Shown here piece after piece: positions 8,085 to 13,897 of a stretch of 13,897 bases of DNA; the stretch's first letter is position 1, and every line of letters starts with the position of its first letter. The DNA is taken from NCBI GenBank assembly GCA_031287395.1, contig JAITTA010000230.1, positions 1-13,897 on the forward strand, written 5' to 3'. Source of the stretch: Dysgonamonadaceae bacterium. Its GTDB lineage: Bacteria > Bacteroidota > Bacteroidia > Bacteroidales > Azobacteroidaceae. The notes under the pieces were generated by a model, which made no database searches, was not told the DNA's origin, and saw only the letters and a program-made list of their open reading frames with translations. The position numbers and the translations under genes were made by a program.

Positions 8085-8636
8085 TTACAGAGAAGTATAA
8101 AAAAAGAATAAAAATATGGTCAGGGACATTTTACTCCTGATCTTTTCTATGGAGCGATGTACCAGGTTTCGTGCCGATTGAGAACTTATTTTCAGCAAGG
8201 CTGCTATTTCATCATAGCTCATTTCCAATTGATATCGCAGATAAATGCCTTCTTTTTGCCTCGGAGACAACAGACTCATCACCTCCAGGAACTGTTCTTC
8301 GAGATCAGGAAGGTTCTCTTCCTGTTCCAGATAAAAATCTACATAAAATTCGGTATCAACGTAAGATGTATATTTTGTTTCTATCCTCAATTTATCGATA
8401 ATATTATTCTTGAGAGAAACAAAAAGAAACAATAACGGATCGTTCGTATCAGGTAATTTTTCCCGATCCTGATATAATTTTATAAAAAGGTCATGGATAC
8501 AATCCTTAACAATTTCTTGGTCTTTAATAAATTTTATTCCATACTTGTATAGTAAATCGGCGTAGTTCTCATACAATTGAGAAAAAGCACCGTCATCTCC
8601 CTTTTTGAATGTTATCCACAACGAAGAATCTTGCAT
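8085..8636 (-). CDS. ECF RNA polymerase sigma-70 factor (FecI-like)
   Basis: This 183-aa protein is the transcription factor of the locus: released from FecR, it directs RNA polymerase to promoters of the SusC/SusD operon and possibly itself. Region sigma-2 lies at ~6-75 (GAFSQLYENYADLLYKYGIK, then DQEIVKDCIHDLFIKLYQ), followed by an acidic linker ~95-115, and sigma-4 at ~118-168 with the helix-turn-helix MSYDEIAALLKISSQSARNL. The C-terminus is a short very hydrophobic tail (171-183, TIFLFFFY), often seen in Bacteroidales ECF factors of FecR systems. The ATG at 8636 follows GATGGAAG, an acceptable ribosome-binding stretch, and lies ~26 nt downstream of the start point predicted from the promoter at 8669-8699. 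First gene of the minus-strand block, facing away from the second susC. Confidence 0.95.
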   Translation of the reverse strand: MQDSSLWITFKKGDDGAFSQLYENYADLLYKYGIKFIKDQEIVKDCIHDLFIKLYQDREKLPDTNDPLLFLFVSLKNNIIDKLRIETKYTSYVDTEFYVDFYLEQEENLPDLEEQFLEVMSLLSPRQKEGIYLRYQLEMSYDEIAALLKISSQSARNLVHRSIEKIRSKMSLTIFLFFFYTSL

Positions 8637-8668
8637 CTTCCATCAATATTTTGTTAACATTTTTTTGT

Positions 8669-8699
8669 CAAAGATACAAAATAATTAACAAAAATCAAA
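8669..8699 (-). promoter_or_regulatory. Bacteroidetes-type housekeeping promoter for the ECF sigma gene
   Basis: On the minus strand the -33 element TTTG (8699-8696) and the -7 element TATCTTTG (8676-8669, an exact TAnnTTTG) are separated by 19 nt, the published Bacteroides primary-sigma consensus and spacing. Transcription would start near 8662, giving a ~26-nt leader before the ATG at 8636. This predicts that the sigma/FecR pair is transcribed at a basal level by the primary sigma factor, as needed for a sensor poised to respond. Confidence 0.68.
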
Positions 8700-8701
8700 A
8701 A

Positions 8702-8737
8702 ATTCAACCGGTTATAATTTATAATTACCGGTTGAAT
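8702..8737. repeat. Perfect 11-bp inverted repeat next to the sigma-gene promoter (operator or terminator-like)
   Basis: ATTCAACCGGT (8702-8712) and ACCGGTTGAAT (8727-8737) are exact inverse complements around a 14-nt AT-only spacer that is itself partly symmetric. The left arm ends 3 bp from the -33 box of the sigma promoter. Read on the minus strand the stem is followed by TTTTTTGATTTTT, so it also has the form of an intrinsic terminator that would block transcripts entering the sigma gene from the right. Which role applies cannot be decided from sequence alone; an operator for a dimeric regulator is the alternative. Confidence 0.55.
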
Positions 8738-8772
8738 ATGTACAAAATGACTTCATGTCACGTTAAAAATTC

Positions 8773-8800
8773 TTCATAAAAAAATCAATTTTTTTATGAA
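8773..8800. repeat. AT-rich 12-bp perfect palindrome with 4-nt loop
   Basis: TTCATAAAAAAA (8773-8784) and TTTTTTTATGAA (8789-8800) are exact inverse complements around TCAA. The symmetry continues outward (AAAATT / AATTTT) if a 3-nt bulge is allowed on the left. It lies just upstream of the -7-like element for susC at 8829-8836. The A and T tracts suggest intrinsic bending or an UP-like element; part of the symmetry may be chance in AT-rich DNA. Confidence 0.4.
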
Positions 8801-8828
8801 TTTTAATATGCATCAAGATAATTATACA

Positions 8829-8836
8829 TATATTTG
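8829..8836 (+). promoter_or_regulatory. Candidate -7 element for the second susC operon
   Basis: TATATTTG matches the Bacteroidetes -7 consensus TAnnTTTG. The expected -33 TTTG is not present at the standard distance; only TATG at 8807-8810 (18-nt spacing) comes close. Transcription would begin around 8843 and leave a ~100-nt leader. The weak -33 fits a promoter that needs an activator or an alternative sigma factor, but a chance match in AT-rich DNA is possible. Confidence 0.35.
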
Positions 8837-8877
8837 CATTCATTATATTAATATAATGACACATGTCGAAAGTTGTT

Positions 8878-8902
8878 AAACCTTGTTATTCAGAAGGTTT
8901 TT
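8878..8902 (+). other. Small leader hairpin followed by a T-run upstream of susC2
   Basis: AAACCTT (8878-8884) pairs with AAGGTTT (8894-8900) around a 9-nt loop, and the stem runs into TTTTT (8898-8902). In the predicted 5' leader of the second susC this could be a weak attenuator or a translation-control stem. A 7-bp stem with only two G-C pairs is weak, so the function is uncertain. Confidence 0.25.
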
Positions 8903-8944
8903 CGGCTTTGAGGAGAATTTATTCAACAATTAAAATGGTTATCT

Positions 8945-11900
8945 ATGGAACTAAACGTACCAGGTAAACGGGCTGGAACCGCAGAGAAAAAGAAAGGTTC
9001 CCCCATGTGGCTCACTCTAAATGGCACTAGTATCAGAAAAACATTCGTATTACTTTTTATCCTTACAGGCTGTTTCGCTGTCGAAACAGCATTTTCCCAA
9101 GAAATAAAAGGAGTCGTAGTCGATGAAAAAGGGGAGGCTTTAATCGGAGCTTCGGTTAAAGTAATTGAAAAAAACGGGAAAGCGTCTTCCGGTACAGTAA
9201 CTAATTTCGAAGGACAATACTCCGTCAAAGCACCGAACAGTAACGCTTCGCTGGAATTTAGTTACATCGGATATGCCACCAGATCCATACCGGCTTCGGA
9301 TAAACAGTCTTTAAGCCGTGTGGTAATGAAAGAAGACCTGACGGAACTTTCGGAAGTAGTTGTTACCGGTATGACAAAGATCGATAAACGTTTGTTTACC
9401 GGAGCTTCCGATCGGTTGATCTCCGACGATGTACGGCTTACCGGTGTATCGGAGCTAGGACGTTCACTTGAAGGTCGGGCTGCAGGAGTTAGTGTGCAAA
9501 ACGTGTCCGGAGTATTTGGTTCAGGCCCAAGGGTCAAAGTACGCGGTGCAACATCTATTTTGGGTGATTCCAAGCCCTTATGGGTAGTCGACGGCGTAAT
9601 TATCGAAGACGTAAAAGAAGTAAGCGGTGTAGATTTGACGTCAGGAGATGCTTCAACTTTGATTAGTTCAGCTATCGCAGGACTGAGTGCAGCCGATATT
9701 GAATCGTTCGATATACTGAAAGATGGCGCTGCTACCTCTATTTATGGCGCCCGGGCAATGGCTGGCGTATTTGTGGTAACGACAAAAAAAGGAAAACAAG
9801 GAACAAGCCGTATCAGTTATACGGGTGAATTCACATCAAGACCGGTTCCTTCTTACAATGAATTCAACATTATGAATTCACAGGATCAAATGGATATTTA
9901 CCGCGAACTGGAACAAAAAGGATGGCTAAAGTTTACCAACCGTTTTCGTACGAAAGATTCCGGAATATACGGAAAAATGTATCAGATGATAAACACTTAT
10001 AATCCGGCATCCGGCCAGTTTCTGATGGAAAATACGGAAGCAGCTAGAAATGCTTATTTACGGGAAGCGGAAATGCGAAATACAGACTGGTTCTCCGAAT
10101 TGTTTTCGCCGGCTATTCAACAAAGCCATTCCATCAGTATTTCCGGTGGAAGTGATAAAACAACATACTACGGTTCATTGAGCGCATTAATCGATCCCGG
10201 ATGGATGATGCAAAGCCAAGTCAAACGTTATACGATGAATACAAATATTACTCATAATATTTTCAAAAATTTGTCTGTAAACATAGCGCCTCGCGCCTGG
10301 TATGTCAATCAAAACGCTCCGGGCACGTATGCGCAGGTAACAAATTCGGTATACAGCGAAGTTTCGCGCGAATTTGAATTGAACCCGTATTCTTATGCTC
10401 TGAATACGGCAAGAACTTTGGATCCCAACGAATTTTATACCCGTAATTGGGCGCCCTTTAATATTAAAGACGAACTCCAAAAAAATTATATTGAGAAGAA
10501 TGAGTTGAATTTTAATTTTCAAGGCGAACTAAAATGGACGCCTGTCCGCGGACTTGATTTAAAAGTATTGGGCGCCATAAAGTTCGATATGACAAGTCTT
10601 GAACACAATATTTTGGATGATTCCAATCAGGCCCAGGCATATCGGGCCATGTATGATCAGTATGTTATAAGGAACAATTCATACCTTTATACTGACCCCG
10701 AAATCGAGGAATATAGCGATCCAATTAGCATTTTACCGGTTGGAGGCATCTATCGTCGAACCGACTATAAGTTGCTGGGATACGACTTCCGTCCTTCATT
10801 CGATTTTACAAAAGGTTTTCTTGAAGACCATATAGTTAGTGTTTTTGGAGGAATGGAAATCAATGTAACCAACCGTCAGGAAACCAAGTTTACAGGTTGG
10901 GGACGCCAGTATTCGATGGGTGATCAGCCATTCTTTGTTTACGAAGCATTTAAAAAATGGCAACAAAATAATACCGATTATTTCGAAGTCGCTATGACAC
11001 GTAAGCGAAATGTAGCTTTCTTCTGTACAGGTTCGTATTCGTATAAAGGAAAATACATCGTGAACGGCACATGGCGTTATGAAGGTTCCAACCGTATGGG
11101 GAAAGCCCAGTCGGCGCGATGGATGCCTACATGGAATGTATCCGGCGCATGGAATCTCCATGACGAAACCTTTTTTGCTCCTGCGAAACCGACAATTTCA
11201 AATGCGAAACTGAGGGCCTCTTACAGCTTAACGGCCGACGCACCTCCAAGTTGGCTGACAAATTCCAGGATAGTAATAGGAAGCCGGAATCCATGGCGTT
11301 ACCATACATCCATGCAAGAATCGGAATTATATTTGAGCGATCCTGAAAATAGTGAACTTACCTACGAAAAAAAGCATGAGTTGGATTTGGGCATTGACAT
11401 TGGATTTTTTAACAACCGGATTTCATTGATCTTCGACTGGTGGAAACGTAATATGTTCGATTTGATTGGTACGACGGTAACCGCAACGTATGGTACTCAA
11501 TATGCCAATTTAGCCGATATGAAATCGCATGGTATTGAATTTACGCTTAATACAAAAAATATAGTTTCAAAGGATTTCAACTGGTCAACCAATGCCACAT
11601 TTTCCAAGTCGCATATTGAGATCACCAACCTGGAAAGCAATGCTCGTATTTTGGATTTTATTACGGGAGAAGGTTATCCGCGCGTAGGATATGAAAACCG
11701 GGCTTTATTCTCAATACCTTTTGCAGGACTTGATGAAAAAGGGATTCCACAGGTAATTACCGAAAAAGGAACAGTGGGACGGTATGTTTATTTTCAGGAC
11801 AGAGTCAATACCGATTTCTTGATATACGAAGGCCCCTCCGAACCGACTATGGTCGGCGGTTTTGGAAATACTCTCTCCTATAAAAACCTGAGGATGAATG

Positions 11901-12358
11901 TATTCTTGACGTATTCGCTTGGTAATAAGTTGCGTCTGCCAACCGTTTTTTCTCGCTCCTACACCGATTTGATTGCCTTGCCTAAGGAATTTAAAAACCG
12001 GTGGATTATGCCGGGAGATGAAAATTATACCAACATTCCCGTAATACCGACGGAACGTCAGGCCGAAAAAGAAATAGATATAAGGTATGCTTACAGTGCT
12101 TACAATTACTCGGATGTTCGTGTTGCTGATGGTGGTTTTGTTCGGTTGAAAGATGTTTCTTTAACTTACGATTTTCCAAAGAAATGGATTTCAGCAGTAA
12201 AAATAACAAATCTCTCACTTAAGTTACAGGCAACAAACTTGCTTTTGCTCTATGCCGATAAGAAATTAAACGGCGCAGATCCGGAATACTTCCGTTCAGG
12301 TGGAGTCTCATATCCTGTTTCAAGGCAATATACATTAACTTTACAATTAGGACTTTAA
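8945..12358 (+). CDS. SusC/RagA-family TonB-dependent outer-membrane transporter (no STN domain)
   Basis: The second outer-membrane importer, 1137 aa from the ATG at 8945. Residues 1-32 are Lys/Arg-rich and precede the hydrophobic signal (33-50, cleavage near AFSQ); the internal ATG at 9005 (M21, MWLTLNG) is an alternative start giving a more usual signal peptide. Order: carboxypeptidase-D-regulatory-like domain ~53-128 (GVVVDEKGEALIGASVKV), TonB-box-like SEVVVTG 136-142, plug ~150-285 with SIYGARAMAGVFVVTTKKGK at 265-284, then the barrel. There is no STN domain, so it should not signal to FecR directly. Between VDG and ILKD the plug is about 22 residues longer than in SusC1 (STLISSAIAGL segment), which I recognise as a subclade often found with metallopeptidase lipoprotein genes; that association is from memory. 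It shares a divergent regulatory region with the ECF sigma gene. Last residues are TLQLGL, without the common terminal aromatic residue. Frame intact. Confidence 0.94.
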   Translation: MELNVPGKRAGTAEKKKGSPMWLTLNGTSIRKTFVLLFILTGCFAVETAFSQEIKGVVVDEKGEALIGASVKVIEKNGKASSGTVTNFEGQYSVKAPNSNASLEFSYIGYATRSIPASDKQSLSRVVMKEDLTELSEVVVTGMTKIDKRLFTGASDRLISDDVRLTGVSELGRSLEGRAAGVSVQNVSGVFGSGPRVKVRGATSILGDSKPLWVVDGVIIEDVKEVSGVDLTSGDASTLISSAIAGLSAADIESFDILKDGAATSIYGARAMAGVFVVTTKKGKQGTSRISYTGEFTSRPVPSYNEFNIMNSQDQMDIYRELEQKGWLKFTNRFRTKDSGIYGKMYQMINTYNPASGQFLMENTEAARNAYLREAEMRNTDWFSELFSPAIQQSHSISISGGSDKTTYYGSLSALIDPGWMMQSQVKRYTMNTNITHNIFKNLSVNIAPRAWYVNQNAPGTYAQVTNSVYSEVSREFELNPYSYALNTARTLDPNEFYTRNWAPFNIKDELQKNYIEKNELNFNFQGELKWTPVRGLDLKVLGAIKFDMTSLEHNILDDSNQAQAYRAMYDQYVIRNNSYLYTDPEIEEYSDPISILPVGGIYRRTDYKLLGYDFRPSFDFTKGFLEDHIVSVFGGMEINVTNRQETKFTGWGRQYSMGDQPFFVYEAFKKWQQNNTDYFEVAMTRKRNVAFFCTGSYSYKGKYIVNGTWRYEGSNRMGKAQSARWMPTWNVSGAWNLHDETFFAPAKPTISNAKLRASYSLTADAPPSWLTNSRIVIGSRNPWRYHTSMQESELYLSDPENSELTYEKKHELDLGIDIGFFNNRISLIFDWWKRNMFDLIGTTVTATYGTQYANLADMKSHGIEFTLNTKNIVSKDFNWSTNATFSKSHIEITNLESNARILDFITGEGYPRVGYENRALFSIPFAGLDEKGIPQVITEKGTVGRYVYFQDRVNTDFLIYEGPSEPTMVGGFGNTLSYKNLRMNVFLTYSLGNKLRLPTVFSRSYTDLIALPKEFKNRWIMPGDENYTNIPVIPTERQAEKEIDIRYAYSAYNYSDVRVADGGFVRLKDVSLTYDFPKKWISAVKITNLSLKLQATNLLLLYADKKLNGADPEYFRSGGVSYPVSRQYTLTLQLGL

Positions 12359-12458
12359 TAATCAATACAATAATATGAAACGAGCATGCAAAAATTGCGT
12401 CAAAAAGCATGAACAAGGCGCGAGTTCCATACGACCTTTAAAAATAAACTATGTACGT

Positions 12459-13897
12459 ATGAAAAAGAACTGTTTTATATTCATATTTTTTTCTATGGTA
12501 GCAGTGCTACACTTTACCTCGTGTGACGATTATTTGGACATTGCACCGGACAACAGAACAGAGTTGGATTCAAAAGAAAAGATCAGTTCATGGCTGGTAA
12601 GCGGTTATCCGAGAAATTCTTTTATGATGATGTCTGAAATGGCTTCGGATAATATTGACCACCGTATTTTTCCAGCGAATTTGACTTATGCATACAAGAA
12701 CCAGGAAGATTGTTTTTGGTGGGGTGATAATATTGACAAAACCGGAAATGATTCGCCTAACAGTGTGTGGGTGTCATATTACAATTCTATTGACGTAGCA
12801 AACCGGGCAATACAGGCCATTGATGACTTGGGGAATCCGGCAGAACTGCAACCCCAACGCGGCGAAGCCTTAATAATTCGCGCTTATTGCCACTTTGTCT
12901 TAGTCAACTTATTCAGTTTACATTATAACGAAGTTACCTCGAATAGTGATTTAGGTATTCCTTATCTGGATAAACCGAATATAACACTTAATCCCAAATT
13001 TGAACGGGGAACCGTAGCCGAAGTTTATGAGAAAATCGAAAAGGATATCGAAGCCGGTATTCCATTGATAGACGATAACGCTTACTCGACAGCTCCGAAA
13101 TATCATTTCAACCGCCGGGCTTCCTACGCACTTGCTTCCCGCTTTTATCTGTATTACGGAAAATACGATAAATCAATAGAATATTCCAATCTTGCTTTGG
13201 GAACAAATCTGGACAAAATACTCCGTAACATGAACGTATATACGACTTTGACCAGCGATGTTCAAATCCGGTGCAGAGAATGGGTCAATCCTAGTAATGA
13301 CTGTAATTTCCTGATTATGTCGCAAACGTCAAACGCCGGTACTTTCTTTACAAATTACAGTACGGGAAAACTGTACCAACATTCCTATATGATAGCATTG
13401 GCCGAAACTTATCGTAGCCCGGGCCCGTGGAGAACCACCGGTTATGCTTCCGGCGACTGGTATCTGGCATCCGGAGGATACACAAGCGGGTATATTATCT
13501 ATTACAAAACGCCGTATGTTTTTGAATACACCGACCCGATAGCTCGTACGGGGTATGCTCATACTATTTATCCGGCTTTCACAGCAGATGAAGTATTGCT
13601 GAACCGTGCCGAAGCATACATCGTAAAAGGAGAATATGATAAAGCGACCGCTGACCTTGCAAGGTGGATGAAGATTTACATCAAAAATAACGTAGTCCTG
13701 ACACGAGAATTGATAAACAGTTATTACGGAAATCTGGCATATTATACGCCAACCAATCCTACTGCAAAAAAAGAGATTCATCCGATGAATTTCACTATTA
13801 CTTCGCAGGAACAGGAAAATTTCCTGCAATGTCTGTTGCATTTCCGCCGCATAGAAACGATGTTTTCGGGACTTCGCTGGTTCGATGTGAAACGGTT
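12459..13897 (+). CDS. SusD/RagB-family nutrient-binding outer-membrane lipoprotein, 3' end outside window
   Basis: This is the lipoprotein partner of the SusC just upstream. The open frame has no stop from 12459 to the window edge (479 codons plus two bases). It starts with a lipoprotein signal (hydrophobic 5-18, lipobox FTSC, C22) followed by DDYLD. TPR-like helices follow: RGEALIIRAYCHFVLVNLFS, TVAEVYEKIEKDIEAGIPLI, and YALASRFYLYYGKYDKSIEY. Near the cut end are the C-terminal SusD hallmarks DEVLLNRAEAYIVKGEYDKA and RRIETMFSGLRWFDVKR, so probably only a few dozen residues are missing. An in-frame ATG at 12375 would add 28 basic residues (with a CKNC) before the signal peptide; the ATG at 12459 gives the classical lipoprotein start and is preferred. 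It lies 100 bp after susC and is surely co-transcribed. The sequence is distant from the first SusD, matching the different SusC subclade. Ligand unknown. Confidence 0.93.
   Translation, partial: MKKNCFIFIFFSMVAVLHFTSCDDYLDIAPDNRTELDSKEKISSWLVSGYPRNSFMMMSEMASDNIDHRIFPANLTYAYKNQEDCFWWGDNIDKTGNDSPNSVWVSYYNSIDVANRAIQAIDDLGNPAELQPQRGEALIIRAYCHFVLVNLFSLHYNEVTSNSDLGIPYLDKPNITLNPKFERGTVAEVYEKIEKDIEAGIPLIDDNAYSTAPKYHFNRRASYALASRFYLYYGKYDKSIEYSNLALGTNLDKILRNMNVYTTLTSDVQIRCREWVNPSNDCNFLIMSQTSNAGTFFTNYSTGKLYQHSYMIALAETYRSPGPWRTTGYASGDWYLASGGYTSGYIIYYKTPYVFEYTDPIARTGYAHTIYPAFTADEVLLNRAEAYIVKGEYDKATADLARWMKIYIKNNVVLTRELINSYYGNLAYYTPTNPTAKKEIHPMNFTITSQEQENFLQCLLHFRRIETMFSGLRWFDVKR

Larger units (their letters stand above)
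8637..8944. other. Divergent intergenic regulatory region between the sigma gene and the second susC
   Basis: About 308 bp of very AT-rich sequence without a credible gene. It holds a consensus promoter firing toward the sigma gene (8669-8699), an 11-bp dyad beside it (8702-8737), a 12-bp AT-rich perfect palindrome (8773-8800), a -7-like element toward susC (8829-8836) and a leader hairpin with a short T-run (8878-8902). A small TGAC-N5-GTCA half-site pair is at 8748-8760. An AGGAG at 8911-8915 is too far from either candidate susC start to count as a normal ribosome-binding site. No sequence shared with the susC1 upstream region was seen by eye that would mark a common ECF promoter. Confidence 0.7.

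Noticed and set aside
8748..8760. TGAC-N5-GTCA half sites as a regulator operator
   Set aside because: Only 4 bp per arm; too short to claim in a 300-bp region without conservation data.
8923..9228. Minus-strand open frame of ~100 codons over the start of susC2
   Set aside because: It is antisense to the clear signal peptide and CarboxypepD-like domain of susC2, with no recognisable protein features.
13329..13841. 170-codon minus-strand open frame near the right edge
   Set aside because: It is antisense to the second SusD, whose plus-strand frame is unbroken and carries the family's C-terminal motifs.

Overview
The window looks like chromosome from a Bacteroidota, most likely a gut-type Bacteroidales; genus not resolvable by eye. 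The reasons are two SusC/SusD outer-membrane pairs, an ECF sigma factor with a FecR-type anti-sigma, a SusC carrying an N-terminal STN signalling domain, and an exact match to the Bacteroidetes promoter consensus (TTTG, 19 nt, TAnnTTTG).

Layout. Positions 1-266 (+) hold the 3' end of lgt (prolipoprotein diacylglyceryl transferase). It is followed 6 nt later by a secreted glycerophosphodiester phosphodiesterase (273-1199, +). Its apparent stop lies inside the end of a convergent susD; the last ~50 codons look like read-through after a lost stop and run across an intrinsic terminator that serves the minus strand. Positions 8636 down to 1158 (-) form a four-gene block: ECF sigma, FecR anti-sigma, STN-SusC, SusD. 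From about 8945 (+) a second, divergent SusC/SusD pair of a different subclade begins; its SusD runs off the window end.

How the genes work together. In the minus-strand block, the SusC/SusD pair should form a lid-and-barrel importer at the outer membrane. Substrate engagement is relayed through the periplasmic STN domain to FecR, which releases the ECF sigma and switches on the block. The plus-strand pair has no STN domain and no regulator of its own; it shares a ~308 bp divergent intergenic region with the sigma gene. That region contains a consensus promoter for the sigma gene, a -7-like element for susC2 and two strong dyads. No glycoside hydrolase, peptidase or surface glycan-binding protein is inside the window, so the substrates are not determined. 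The second pair resembles a SusC/D subgroup I associate with metallopeptidase lipoprotein loci, and the genes past the right edge would be informative.

No tRNA, rRNA, CRISPR array, insertion sequence or phage gene was seen. No wholly new system is evident; the unusual points are the lost-stop convergent junction, the dyads in the regulatory regions, and the back-to-back arrangement of two dissimilar SusCD systems around one sigma/anti-sigma pair.
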